Assembly (NCBI GenBank): GCA_902532565.1
Contig: CACAIR010000005.1
Coordinates: 1 to 59,866, forward strand
Reading direction: 5' to 3'
From: an uncultured Pelagibacteraceae bacterium
Lineage (GTDB): Bacteria; Pseudomonadota; Alphaproteobacteria; Pelagibacterales; Pelagibacteraceae
DNA length: 59,866 bases
In this document: positions 16,085 through 24,554 of the stretch, piece by piece
How the letters are laid out: each line of letters begins with the position of its first letter
Numbering within the stretch: position 1 is the stretch's first letter
Notes under the pieces: model-generated
What the model was told of the DNA's origin: nothing
The model's database searches: none
Seen by the model: only the letters and a program-made list of their open reading frames with translations
Program-made: the position numbers and the translations under genes

Positions 16085-16588
16085 TTAACTGCAAGCTTTT
16101 TTTGCAGCATTATAAGCTTTTGTAAAACCTAAGAGTGAATAATGGTCAATAGTTTGTGAACCTTCTTGATTATATCCAGTGATCATAATTCTTGAACCTT
16201 TTTTCATAACTTTAATCATTTTTTTTTCAATTCTTCCATCAGCTATCCAAGCAAAACCTTGCTGAACAATATCAAATTTAATTTTATTCTTACCAGATGT
16301 TGCGATAACTGAATTTTTTTTGTTGAATTCATACCCTGGACTAGCGCTTATTTCATCTTTAATTTTTTCACTTGGTCTAAAGGATACAAATAATCTTGCA
16401 TCTCTTTTATTAGATTTTGGTGCCTGCAATACTGGAGATGATTGTGCAAAACAAACTGTTCCAGCTGGTTCAACTAAAACCATAGTTTGCCAATCTTTAT
16501 ATTTTCCAATTTCTTTTAACTCCTCTGCTTTTAATGGGGTAATTACATATAAAATAATTAGTATAAGATAAAAGCAATGTTTAATCAT
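16085..16588 (-). CDS. IalB-family (invasion-associated locus B) secreted protein
   Basis: The 167-residue protein has a signal peptide (HCFYLILIILYVITPLKA) and the IalB layout common in alphaproteobacteria: KDWQTMVLVEPAGTVCFAQSS at the start of the mature protein, a central beta region, and the C-terminal DHYSLLGFTKAYNAAKKAC. The two Cys in the mature part (in TVCFAQ and at the very end, AACS-like KKACS) may form a disulfide. IalB proteins are periplasmic and of uncertain function; the name reflects Bartonella work and does not imply invasion here. I chose the ATG at 16588, which overlaps the upstream stop as ATGA, over the ATG at 16594. Confidence 0.85.
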   Translation of the reverse strand: MIKHCFYLILIILYVITPLKAEELKEIGKYKDWQTMVLVEPAGTVCFAQSSPVLQAPKSNKRDARLFVSFRPSEKIKDEISASPGYEFNKKNSVIATSGKNKIKFDIVQQGFAWIADGRIEKKMIKVMKKGSRIMITGYNQEGSQTIDHYSLLGFTKAYNAAKKACS

Positions 16589-17622
16589 GGACATGGATTT
16601 GGATAAATTTTTTGAACTTCATTAATTTCACTAATAACTTCATCAGTTAAATTTATATTTACACTTTCTATGTTAGTTTTCAACTGATCCATACTCGTTG
16701 CTCCAATAATTACACTTGTTATAAATGGCTGGATCTCACAAAATTTAATAGACATTTTAGTAAAATTAAGATCATGTTTTTTTGATATTTCATAATAATT
16801 ATCAACCGCTTTAACAGTATTAGGCTTATTGTAGCGTGTCCAAAAATCACCATCTCTCTCAAGTCTTGAATTTTTTGGCATTTGATTATTGCGATATTTC
16901 CCAGTTAAATAACCACTTGCAAGTGGAGAATATGCTAGCAAACCAACCTTATCTCTTATTGAAATTTCAGCTAAACCAACTTCGTAGGATCTATTTAGTA
17001 GACTATAAGGATTTTGAACAGACATCATTCTCGGAAGGTTATTATTCTCTGCTAAATTTAGATATCTAGAAACACCCCATGGTGTTTCGTTTGATAAACC
17101 AATATCTCTAATTTTTCCATCTTTGATAAACTTGCTTAAATGATCCAGAATATCCTCAAACTTATTCCATTCTTCATTTTCATCATGTACATAACCTAAT
17201 TTTCCGAACATATTTGTATTTCTCTCAGGCCAATGAAGTTGGTATAGATCTATATAATCAGTTTTTAATCTTTTAAGGCTATTATCTAGAGCCTCAGTCA
17301 TCTTATTTAGAGTATAGTTATTTCCACCTCCACGAATATATTTTCTGGATGGACCTGCTACTTTGGTAGCTAAAATTACTTTGTTTCTTTTTTTTGTTTT
17401 TTCAAACCAGTTACCAATGATAATTTCTGTTTTACCAAATGTTTCCTCTTTTGGTGGTACTGAATATAATTCTGCAGTGTCCCAAAAGTTGACCCCTCTA
17501 TCTAATGCAAAGTCCATTTGCTCAAAGCCTTCATCTTGAGTATTTTGCTCCCCCCAAGTCATTGTCCCGAGACAAATTGTGCTTACATTTATGTCTGTAT
17601 TGCCTAATTTTTTGTAATTCAT
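16585..17622 (-). CDS. Aldo/keto reductase (Tas-like)
   Basis: The 345-residue protein belongs to the aldo/keto reductase TIM-barrel family, which reduces carbonyls with NADPH. Its catalytic tetrad can be read: Asp in GVNFWDTAELYS (with the active-site Tyr four residues on), Lys in KVILATKVAG, and His in YIDLYQLHWPER. LLAYSPLASGYLTGKY and SVIIGATSMDQLKTN match the cofactor-binding end. The start MNYKKLGNTDINVSTICLGTMTWG and overall length fit the Tas subgroup of E. coli. The physiological substrate is unknown. It lies upstream of the IalB-like gene with a four-base overlap. Confidence 0.93.
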   Translation of the reverse strand: MNYKKLGNTDINVSTICLGTMTWGEQNTQDEGFEQMDFALDRGVNFWDTAELYSVPPKEETFGKTEIIIGNWFEKTKKRNKVILATKVAGPSRKYIRGGGNNYTLNKMTEALDNSLKRLKTDYIDLYQLHWPERNTNMFGKLGYVHDENEEWNKFEDILDHLSKFIKDGKIRDIGLSNETPWGVSRYLNLAENNNLPRMMSVQNPYSLLNRSYEVGLAEISIRDKVGLLAYSPLASGYLTGKYRNNQMPKNSRLERDGDFWTRYNKPNTVKAVDNYYEISKKHDLNFTKMSIKFCEIQPFITSVIIGATSMDQLKTNIESVNINLTDEVISEINEVQKIYPNPCP

Positions 17623-17684
17623 TGAAGTTAATTCTTTTATGGTATCTTGAATAATTAGTAAAAGACTATTATATCTTACATATT

Positions 17685-18446
17685 ATGGAATTTGACAAAA
17701 AAGGAATATTATCTAGAGCAAAAGCTGTAGCACAAGATACAGCTGTAATGGACCAGGGCTTAAGAGCCTATATGCTAAAAGTTTATAACTATATGGCTAC
17801 AGGAGTTTTGTTAACTGGGATAATTGCATTATTATCATTCAAACTATCTGTTGTTACAGACCCTAATGGAACTATTGTTTCTCTAACACAATTTGGTAAT
17901 GCGATTTATATGTCTGGTCTGAAGTGGCTTGTAATGTTAGCACCTCTTGGAATTGTCTTTTATATGAGTTTTGGAATCAATAAAATGAGTACATCAAAAG
18001 CTCAAACAACTTTTTGGGTTTTTGCAGCGTTAATGGGCTTATCATTATCGTCTATACTATTAGTTTACACAGGATTAAGTGTAACAAGAGTATTCTTTAT
18101 ATCTTCAGCAACTTTTGGCGCGATGAGTATTTATGGTTATACAACAAAAAGAGATTTAACAAAGTTTGGATCTTTTTTAATGATGGGATTAATAGGAATA
18201 ATTATTGCATCATTAGTAAATATTTTTTTAAAATCCTCAATGATGTATTTTGCAATTTCAATCATCGGAGTATTAATTTTTGTCGGTCTAACAGCATATG
18301 ATACTCAAAAAATAAAAAATATGTATGTATCAAGTGATTCTTCCGAGCTAGTTGGAAAGAAAGCTGTGATGGGAGCTCTTACTTTATACTTAGACTTCAT
18401 AAACTTGTTCATAATGCTTTTAAGATTATTTGGTCAAAGAAGATAA
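17685..18446 (+). CDS. Bax inhibitor-1/YccA family membrane protein
   Basis: The 253-residue protein has a 30-residue cytoplasmic start including DQGLRAYMLKVYNYMATG, a family hallmark, then about seven hydrophobic segments. AYDTQKIKNMYVSSDSS between the last two segments and the ending LYLDFINLFIMLLRLFGQ are typical of the UPF0005/BI-1 family. Bacterial members are proposed pH-sensitive calcium leak channels or regulators of the FtsH protease. It stands alone on the plus strand, 62 bases from the divergent aldo/keto reductase, and converges on DUF2794 with six bases between the stops. Confidence 0.93.
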   Translation: MEFDKKGILSRAKAVAQDTAVMDQGLRAYMLKVYNYMATGVLLTGIIALLSFKLSVVTDPNGTIVSLTQFGNAIYMSGLKWLVMLAPLGIVFYMSFGINKMSTSKAQTTFWVFAALMGLSLSSILLVYTGLSVTRVFFISSATFGAMSIYGYTTKRDLTKFGSFLMMGLIGIIIASLVNIFLKSSMMYFAISIIGVLIFVGLTAYDTQKIKNMYVSSDSSELVGKKAVMGALTLYLDFINLFIMLLRLFGQRR

Positions 18447-18452
18447 TTTTTC

Positions 18453-18791
18453 TCAAAGTTTTTTCCAATTAGTACTTTTTAATAAGCCCTTAAGTTCAAA
18501 AGAATTTTTTAAAATTTTTCCGTTAGTATCTGTAATTAAATATTTTAAATTTTTATTTTTTGGTTTAAAATTTTTACAGATCTTGTAGATAGCGTTTTCC
18601 GCAGCATTTTTAAAAACACTAAAACTGACTTGTTTACTTGAAATGCTAAGTCCATAATCTTTCCAAGATCCTTCAGACACCATTTGTGCATATAAATCTA
18701 AGATTACTTGCAATTCTTCTTTCTCAAAAAAATATTTTTCTTCAATTTTTTTTTTTGAATTATTAACAACTAATTTTAAAATATTATTCAT
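18453..18791 (-). CDS. DUF2794 family protein
   Basis: The 112-residue protein fits DUF2794, a small family typical of alphaproteobacteria. Characteristic pieces are YFFEKEELQVILDLYAQMVS, GSWKDYGLSISSKQVSFSVF (usually W-R-D-Y with F-S-V-F-R-R), NAAENAIYKICK and the tail TNGKILKNSFELKGLL. Its function is unknown. It overlaps the upstream septation protein A gene by eight bases, so the two are almost certainly co-expressed, as is common in relatives. Confidence 0.85.
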   Translation of the reverse strand: MNNILKLVVNNSKKKIEEKYFFEKEELQVILDLYAQMVSEGSWKDYGLSISSKQVSFSVFKNAAENAIYKICKNFKPKNKNLKYLITDTNGKILKNSFELKGLLKSTNWKKL

Positions 18792-19335
18792 TTGCTTTAT
18801 ATTTATTTATTAAACTAATTTGAAATCCAGTAAAAATAATTGTTATAGGTAACATACCCCACACTTTAAAATTTACCCAAAATTCCTCTGTTTGCGTTCT
18901 CCAAATAAATTCATTTAATAATGCAAGACCAATAAAAAAAAACATCCATCTTTTATTTAGAATTTGCCATCCAATATCATTTAAAGGTATTGATTTACCC
19001 ATTATCTTCTTTAGGATTGGTTCTTTAGTGAAGTACTTGCCTAAAAACAAAGTTAAAGCAAACATAATATTAATTATAGTTGGTTTTATATAAATAAATG
19101 TAGGGTCGTTAAAATAGATAGTAAGTCCTCCAAAAAAAGTAATTAAAATTCCACTTAGTAAAGGCATTGGAGGTATTTTTTTTTCAAATACCCAAACAAT
19201 GATTAGTGCTATTATTGTCGCAATAATCAGAGGAGGAATGGCAATTGATAAATTTTTATCATTACTATAATAATAGAAAAAAAATATTGCTAATGGCCCA
19301 AAATCTGTAAGAAATTTTAAAAAAGATTTATTCAC
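18784..19335 (-). CDS. yciB: Septation protein A / inner-membrane spanning protein YciB
   Basis: The 183-residue protein is an IspZ/YciB family inner-membrane protein with about five hydrophobic segments. Family marks are the start FLKFLTDFGPLAIFFFYYY, the central PLLSGILITFFGGLTIYF followed by DPTFIYIKPTIINIMFAL, and LNKRWMFFFIGLALLNEFIW. YciB affects cell envelope synthesis and division in enterobacteria and Shigella. It lies immediately before DUF2794. 89 bases separate it from the divergent hspQ, which should hold both promoters. Confidence 0.93.
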   Translation of the reverse strand: MNKSFLKFLTDFGPLAIFFFYYYSNDKNLSIAIPPLIIATIIALIIVWVFEKKIPPMPLLSGILITFFGGLTIYFNDPTFIYIKPTIINIMFALTLFLGKYFTKEPILKKIMGKSIPLNDIGWQILNKRWMFFFIGLALLNEFIWRTQTEEFWVNFKVWGMLPITIIFTGFQISLINKYKANE

Positions 19336-19424
19336 TTAAAAGATATTACCATAATTAGTTGTGTCATAAAAACTTTATATTTTTTCTTATTGATTTTTAA
19401 TTCTAAATCTTCATATTAATCTAT

Positions 19425-19745
19425 ATGGCAATACAAAAAGCTAAATTTTCAATTGGAGAAATTGTAAAACACAAACACTTTGAATTTAGAGGTGTGATTT
19501 ATGATGTCGACTTTGAATTTAATAATTCTGAGGAATGGTACCAATCTATTCCAAAAAATGTTAGACCAAGAAAAAATCAACCATTTTATCATTTACTTGC
19601 AGAAAATGATGAAATTACATACGAGGCATATGTTTCTGAGCAGAATCTTCTTATGGACGACTCTGATGAACCTATTAAACATCCTATGATTGAGGAGATT
19701 TTTTCGGGAAAGAAAGGCTCTAGTTATTTTAAGCCTTCTAATTAA
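19425..19745 (+). CDS. hspQ: HspQ family heat-shock/hemimethylated-DNA-binding-like protein
   Basis: The 106-residue protein contains the YccV/HspQ fold: KFSIGEIVKHKHFEFRGVIY at residues 7-26, DVDFEFNNSEEWYQSIP, PFYHLLAENDEITYEAYVSE and LLMDDSDEPIKHP. HspQ proteins have been described as heat-shock factors that affect DnaA stability and as specificity enhancers of the Lon protease in enterobacteria. It is a single-gene unit. Its own start lies 89 bases from the divergent yciB. Confidence 0.9.
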   Translation: MAIQKAKFSIGEIVKHKHFEFRGVIYDVDFEFNNSEEWYQSIPKNVRPRKNQPFYHLLAENDEITYEAYVSEQNLLMDDSDEPIKHPMIEEIFSGKKGSSYFKPSN

Positions 19746-19816
19746 AATAATCATTTTTCAAACACATTTAGTTCAAATCTTAGACATAGAAATTGAATAA
19801 TTTGATAATATTATCT

Positions 19817-19870
19817 GGTCAAGAGTGTAAAAAATTACCCTCATTATTATCTCCCTCTACATTCTTGATC
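19817..19870 (+). other. Predicted stem-loop in the hspQ-ccmC intergenic region
   Basis: The arm at 19817-19829 (ggtcaagagtgta) pairs with 19858-19870 (tacattcttgatc) over 13 positions, including two G-U pairs. The loop of 28 bases contains two C-rich pieces (ccctc and ccctc). It lies 40 bases before the ccmC start in a 164-base gap, long for this genome. No U-run follows on the plus strand, so it is not an obvious terminator. A 5' leader structure for the ccm genes is the best guess. Confidence 0.5.
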
Positions 19871-19909
19871 GGATATATTTTTCGTAATAAAAGATCCAAA
19901 AAATAATTT

Positions 19910-20617
19910 ATGTTGAAAATTTTTGAACCGAATAGAATTTTTTTGATAACATCAAAAGCTCCAAAATATGTATTCGCATTATTTATTCTTGTGCTTTCAG
20001 TAGGTTTGGTTGAGGCATTAATTTTGTCACCTGAGGATTATAAACAAAGCCATTCGGTAAGAATTATGTACGTGCATGTTCCTTCAGCTTGGATTTCTTT
20101 AGGGATTTTTTCTTCAATCACATTTCTATCATTAAGTGGTTATATTTTTAAGAATAAAAATTTTTTTTTGATTGCAAAAAGTCTTGCACCTTCAGGATTA
20201 GTTTTTAACATTGTGGCATTAGTGACAGGCTCTATATGGGGAAAACCTACTTGGGGCACATGGTGGGCATGGGATGCTCGAATTACTTCCATGTTAATTT
20301 TAGCTATTTTCTATTTATTATATTTGATCGCTTGGAGAATCTATGAAGACAAAGATCAAGTTTTAAAGATTACAACTCTTATAACCATCTTAGGAATTAT
20401 AAATATTCCAATTATCAAATATTCTGTTGATTGGTGGAATACTCTACACCAGCCAGCTTCAATAAATATTTTATCTAAATCTTCAATTCATTCTTCAATG
20501 CTTTTACCTTTGATAATTATGACTGCGGCATTTGCTCTATTTTCATTGTTAATTTTTTTAATGAAATATAATACGGAACTGATAAAGTTAAAAAATAAAG
20601 GGTTAGACAGATTATGA
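19910..20617 (+). CDS. ccmC: Heme exporter/handling protein CcmC
   Basis: CcmC places heme on the chaperone CcmE in system I cytochrome c maturation. The 235-residue protein has about six membrane segments and the heme-handling WWD motif, GKPTWGTWWAWDARITS near residues 117-133, flanked by the expected His in YVHVPSAW and in NTLHQPASI. It starts the ccmCDEFGH run, which is packed with overlaps of four bases. ccmA and ccmB, which usually precede ccmC, are absent at this location; hspQ is the upstream gene instead. Confidence 0.96.
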   Translation: MLKIFEPNRIFLITSKAPKYVFALFILVLSVGLVEALILSPEDYKQSHSVRIMYVHVPSAWISLGIFSSITFLSLSGYIFKNKNFFLIAKSLAPSGLVFNIVALVTGSIWGKPTWGTWWAWDARITSMLILAIFYLLYLIAWRIYEDKDQVLKITTLITILGIINIPIIKYSVDWWNTLHQPASINILSKSSIHSSMLLPLIIMTAAFALFSLLIFLMKYNTELIKLKNKGLDRL

Positions 20618-20841
20618 TAAACGAATTTCTAGATATGAACGGTTATGGACTTTACGTCTGGTCAGCTTTCTCGTTTACTTTTTTAAGTTTTACAACTTTG
20701 TATGTAACAGTAAAAGCACAGTATATAAGAGAAAGAAAAAAGTTCATAGATAAGTACGGATCCCTTAATACTAAAAAAGCTAAGATTGCGAGAAATCAAA
20801 TTATTAATCAAGAAATTCTATCTAGTGGTCAAATCATTTAA
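20614..20841 (+). CDS. ccmD: Heme exporter protein CcmD
   Basis: This 75-residue protein has the CcmD layout: a short start (FLDMNGYGLYVWSAF), one membrane helix (about residues 13-31) and a basic cytoplasmic tail (YIRERKKFIDKYG). CcmD helps release holo-CcmE from the CcmC complex. It overlaps ccmC by four bases (ATGA) and is followed ten bases later by ccmE. CcmD proteins vary greatly in sequence, so position is a major part of the evidence. At 75 residues it is at the long end for the family. Confidence 0.88.
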   Translation: MINEFLDMNGYGLYVWSAFSFTFLSFTTLYVTVKAQYIRERKKFIDKYGSLNTKKAKIARNQIINQEILSSGQII

Positions 20842-20851
20842 CTTTTGAACC

Positions 20852-21271
20852 ATGTATGGTCGAAAAGTTAAACTTAGATTCTTTTTTATCCTATTAGTTT
20901 TATCTGTATTAATTTTGTCAGTATTTTTAGTTTTAAAATCTTTAGAGGAAAATGTGGTTTATTTTAAATCTCCCTCTGAAGTTAAGATGATCAAAGAATT
21001 AAATGATAAAAAAATTAGAATTGGAGGAATGGTTAAAAAAGAGTCTGTAGAAATGTTAAAAAATGAAATTAATTTCATTATAACAGATCTAAAAAATGAG
21101 ATTAAAGTTACTTATTCAGGTGTAATTCCAAATTTGTTTTCTGAAGGAAAGGGAGTAGTTGCTGAGGGATTTTTAAAAGATAGAAATTTTTTTCAAGCAT
21201 CAAAAATTCTTGCAAAACATGATGAGAATTATATGCCACCAGAGGTTAAAGCGTCTTTAAAAGAAAAATGA
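20852..21271 (+). CDS. ccmE: Cytochrome c-type biogenesis heme chaperone CcmE
   Basis: CcmE carries heme in the periplasm to CcmF. The 139-residue protein has an N-terminal membrane anchor (about residues 8-28), an OB-fold domain with [10 protein letters not shown] and [21 protein letters not shown], and the heme-binding segment [14 protein letters not shown], in which His123 is the covalent heme ligand and Tyr127 the axial ligand. All elements are present, so it should be active. It overlaps ccmF by four bases. Confidence 0.96.
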   Translation: MYGRKVKLRFFFILLVLSVLILSVFLVLKSLEENVVYFKSPSEVKMIKELNDKKIRIGGMVKKESVEMLKNEINFIITDLKNEIKVTYSGVIPNLFSEGKGVVAEGFLKDRNFFQASKILAKHDENYMPPEVKASLKEK

Positions 21272-23145
21272 TGATTTATAGTGCTATTGGTTTTTATTCT
21301 TTAATTTTAGGTTTAGCTATGTCATTTCCTGTAATTTTCTTTTCAATTAAAAACTTTAAAGACAATAAAATATTAGACAGTAAAATTATTAACTTTTCAT
21401 TCCTTCAACTTTTACTTGTTATTATTAGTTTTTTAGGATTAATAATGTCTTTTGTATTTTCTGATTTTAGTAATGAAACAGTATTTAATAATTCTCATAC
21501 GTCTGAACCACTATTTTATAAAATTACAGGGACATGGGGTAATCACGAGGGGAGTCTACTATTATGGCTTCTTGTACTTAATTTATTTATTTTTATTTTT
21601 TTAATCCAATCTAGAGATTTATTAAAGAACTACAGAATTTTAACAGTTTTATTTCAACAAATTATAATTATCGGTTTTTTTATTTTTTTAATAGACACAT
21701 CTAATCCCTTTAATCATGTTTTTCCAACTCCAAGTGAGGGTCTAGGGCTAAATCCAATTTTGCAAGATCCAGCTTTAGCAATTCATCCACCTATTTTATA
21801 TTTAGGTTATGTAGGTTCTTCCATAATTTTTTCTAGTGCACTTGCTGCAACGACTTTAAATTACATTTCAAAAACTTGGGCTACTCATTTCAAAATTTGG
21901 GTATTAATTTCTTGGATATTTTTAACATTGGGTATTTTGTTAGGATCAATTTGGGCATATTACGAATTAGGATGGGGTGGTTTTTGGTTCTGGGATCCGG
22001 TTGAGAATGTTTCTCTAATGCCTTGGTTAGCTCTTACAACATTATTACATTGTGTTTTAGTTTTAGAAAAAAGATCTACACTTACTTCCTGGGTAATAAT
22101 ATTATCTATTTCCACTTTTACTTTAAGTATGTGTGGAACATTTTTAGTGCGTTCTGGGATTTTAAATTCTGTTCATACATTTGCAAGTGATCCTGAAAGA
22201 GGATTATTTATTTTATCTTTTTTGTTTATATTAGTATTTATTTCATTTTTTGTTTTTTTTGTTTTCCATAAATCAAATAGACAAGAAATTATTTCATTTT
22301 CATTATTTAGTAAGGAAACATCATTATTAATAAATAACTGGATAATGATGTACTTTTTATCAGTCGTATTAATTGGTACTATTTATCCAATATTTTTAGA
22401 CGTTATTTCTTCTCAAAAAATTTCAGTAGGTCCACCTTTTTACCATAAGCTGATAATCCCTTTTTTGATTCCCTTTTTAATATTTATGGCTTTAGGTCCT
22501 CAGTTAAAATGGATTAAATCTAGATTTGATGAAAAGATATATCTCATATTTTTTCTTATCATTTCATTCATAACATCTTATTTTATAGTAAAAAATTTTA
22601 GTGAAAGTTTTTTAATTAACACAATTTTAGTTGGTAGTGCTTTTTATCTCTTTTTAATAACCATAAGAGATTTTTTAAAAAAAAAAAAAATAAACTTTTC
22701 ACAAAATTTGTCTCATTTTGGGTTTAGTTTATTTATCTTAAGTATTTTATTAAATAATATTTTGTCAAATGAAATCATAACTAACTTAAGAGTTGGAGAA
22801 ACCTTCGAAAATGAAAAACTTCAAATAAAATTTAAAGAGCTTAAAAAATATGAAGAGAAAAATTACATATCCTTTAAGGGTTATTTTTTAATTAAAGAAA
22901 ATAAGTCAAAAGAGGAATTAGAGCCAGAGTTAAGAGTTTATAATCAGCCCAACATAGTTACAAGTGAAGCTGATATAAAAACAACATTTTTGAAAGATAA
23001 ATTTATCACAATGAATACAGTCCAAAATGAGGAATATTTTAATATTAGATATCAAGTAAAACCTTTTATGTTATGGATTTGGATATCTGTTTTGATAATT
23101 TCTTTAGGAGGAATTTTAGGCTTATTCAAAAATAAGAGTTTATGA
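21268..23145 (+). CDS. ccmF: Heme lyase subunit CcmF
   Basis: CcmF is the core of the heme lyase that attaches heme to apocytochrome c. The 625-residue protein has many membrane segments and the WWD-type motif [18 protein letters not shown] near residues 235-252. Conserved family segments include [35 protein letters not shown] and [20 protein letters not shown]. The His residues in these segments are heme ligands in known CcmF. A second ATG three bases on is also possible. The protein is somewhat shorter than the E. coli form, as in other alphaproteobacteria. Confidence 0.96.
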   Translation: MMIYSAIGFYSLILGLAMSFPVIFFSIKNFKDNKILDSKIINFSFLQLLLVIISFLGLIMSFVFSDFSNETVFNNSHTSEPLFYKITGTWGNHEGSLLLWLLVLNLFIFIFLIQSRDLLKNYRILTVLFQQIIIIGFFIFLIDTSNPFNHVFPTPSEGLGLNPILQDPALAIHPPILYLGYVGSSIIFSSALAATTLNYISKTWATHFKIWVLISWIFLTLGILLGSIWAYYELGWGGFWFWDPVENVSLMPWLALTTLLHCVLVLEKRSTLTSWVIILSISTFTLSMCGTFLVRSGILNSVHTFASDPERGLFILSFLFILVFISFFVFFVFHKSNRQEIISFSLFSKETSLLINNWIMMYFLSVVLIGTIYPIFLDVISSQKISVGPPFYHKLIIPFLIPFLIFMALGPQLKWIKSRFDEKIYLIFFLIISFITSYFIVKNFSESFLINTILVGSAFYLFLITIRDFLKKKKINFSQNLSHFGFSLFILSILLNNILSNEIITNLRVGETFENEKLQIKFKELKKYEEKNYISFKGYFLIKENKSKEELEPELRVYNQPNIVTSEADIKTTFLKDKFITMNTVQNEEYFNIRYQVKPFMLWIWISVLIISLGGILGLFKNKSL

Positions 23146-23657
23146 AAAAAGGACTAATATCTTTTTTAATCATTATTTTATTTATATTTACATTTATAGT
23201 TTTTTATAAAGGCTTAAATAAAACATCCCTTTACAAACCAAAAAGTGAAATTAAAAATGTTCCTGAATTTTTAGGATTGTCTCTTTTTTTAAAAGAGGAA
23301 AAAGATTCAAAAAAAATTTTTAATGAAAATAAATATTATTTATTAAATATTTGGGCTTCTTGGTGTGTACCTTGTAGAGATGAGCACCCTATATTAATTA
23401 GTTTAAGCAAAGATGATAATTTAGATATTATAGGTTTAAATTATAAAGATAATTTAAGTAACGCAAAAAAATTTCTTGATGAGCTAGGAAATCCTTATAA
23501 AGAAATCTTTATTGATCAAGAAGGAATAATTGCAATTGAGTGGGGTGCATTTGGTGTTCCAGAGACATTTTTAACTTATAATAATAAAATTATAAAAAAG
23601 TTTATTGGACCATTAAATCAAAATTCAGTTTTAGAAATTAAACAAGCGATTAAATGA
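23142..23657 (+). CDS. ccmG: Thiol:disulfide interchange protein CcmG/DsbE
   Basis: CcmG is a membrane-anchored thioredoxin that keeps apocytochrome heme-binding Cys reduced. The 171-residue protein has an N-terminal anchor (about residues 4-22) and the thioredoxin motif NIWASWCVPCRDEHP with Cys75 and Cys78. WGAFGVPETFLT carries the conserved cis-Pro, and the typical CcmG acidic active-site feature GxxGVPET is present. It overlaps ccmF and ccmH by four bases each. Confidence 0.95.
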   Translation: MKKGLISFLIIILFIFTFIVFYKGLNKTSLYKPKSEIKNVPEFLGLSLFLKEEKDSKKIFNENKYYLLNIWASWCVPCRDEHPILISLSKDDNLDIIGLNYKDNLSNAKKFLDELGNPYKEIFIDQEGIIAIEWGAFGVPETFLTYNNKIIKKFIGPLNQNSVLEIKQAIK

Positions 23658-24019
23658 AAATATTGAAAATTATTTTTTTATTTTTTATAGTTTTTTATTT
23701 TAATTCCGCTAATGCATTAGAAGATAAATTGCAAAACAAAATAACAAAAAATTTAAGATGTTTAGTTTGTCAAGGTCAATCAGTTTACGATTCTGACTCA
23801 GCTTTTGCTGTAAGTTTAAAATTATTAGTAAAAAAAAAAATTGATCAGGGATTATCAGAAAAAGAAATATATGATTTTTTAACAATCAAATACGGTGATT
23901 GGATTTTGTATGATCCAAAATTTAACAAAAATACATATTTATTGTGGTTTTTGCCTCTATTGATCTTCTTAATAGGTGGTGCAATAGTGTATAAAAAATT
24001 AATAAAAATTAAAAAATAA
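23654..24019 (+). CDS. ccmH: Cytochrome c-type biogenesis protein CcmH
   Basis: The 121-residue protein is a CcmH (CcmL-type) thioreductase with a signal peptide ending SANA, the redox motif NLRCLVCQGQSVYDSDS (Cys36 and Cys39), IYDFLTIKYGDWILYDP and a C-terminal membrane helix (about residues 98-115). It cooperates with CcmG and CcmF. No CcmI-like TPR part is fused to it and no ccmI gene follows; the next gene encodes a PagL-like protein. Confidence 0.95.
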   Translation: MKILKIIFLFFIVFYFNSANALEDKLQNKITKNLRCLVCQGQSVYDSDSAFAVSLKLLVKKKIDQGLSEKEIYDFLTIKYGDWILYDPKFNKNTYLLWFLPLLIFLIGGAIVYKKLIKIKK

Positions 24020-24035
24020 TCTGTTGATCAAAGTA

Positions 24036-24545
24036 ATGATTTTAAAATTAATTAGTACATTTTTTATAATTATTTTTTTAACTGCAAAACTAATAGCTTC
24101 TGAGATAAATACTAACGAAAATCAATTTAATTTTTTTATTGGAAATTTTGATTTTAGTGATGACAAACAGAAAGCAGTTTTAGTTGGTTTTCAACATCAA
24201 AACGAAAATTTAAATAGAAATACATTTATAGGAAATATATCTCCAATAACAGGCGGTTTCGTTACTGAAAATTCTGCAGCCTATATCTATACAGGATTTG
24301 AATGGAATGTAGACATGGGAAAAGGCTTAATTTTCACTCCAAGTTTTGCACCTGGACTTTATCATGAAGGAGATGGTAAAGATTTAGGTCATATATTAGA
24401 ATTTAAGTCAGAAGTTCAATTATCATATGTTACCTCAGATAGAACTAGCTTAGGCATTTCTTATAATCACGTATCAAATGCTAGTTTAGGTGATAAAAAC
24501 CCTGGTGCAAATAGTTACATGTTAAATCTTATTAAAAACTTTTAA
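24036..24545 (+). CDS. PagL-like outer-membrane protein (lipid A deacylase / acyloxyacyl hydrolase family)
   Basis: From the ATG at 24036 the 169-residue protein has a signal peptide (about 1-22) and a beta-barrel-like body ending in Phe. The PagL active-site region is visible as YNHVSNASLGDKNPGANSY, with His145 and Ser147 in the H-x-S-N-A motif and the NPG turn. PagL removes a 3-O-linked acyl chain from lipid A. In characterised PagL a Glu 14 residues after the His completes the triad; here that position is Asn159, so activity may be altered. A TTG four codons upstream is an alternative start. It follows ccmH by 16 bases. Confidence 0.8.
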   Translation: MILKLISTFFIIIFLTAKLIASEINTNENQFNFFIGNFDFSDDKQKAVLVGFQHQNENLNRNTFIGNISPITGGFVTENSAAYIYTGFEWNVDMGKGLIFTPSFAPGLYHEGDGKDLGHILEFKSEVQLSYVTSDRTSLGISYNHVSNASLGDKNPGANSYMLNLIKNF

Positions 24546-24554
24546 ATTAGTTAT

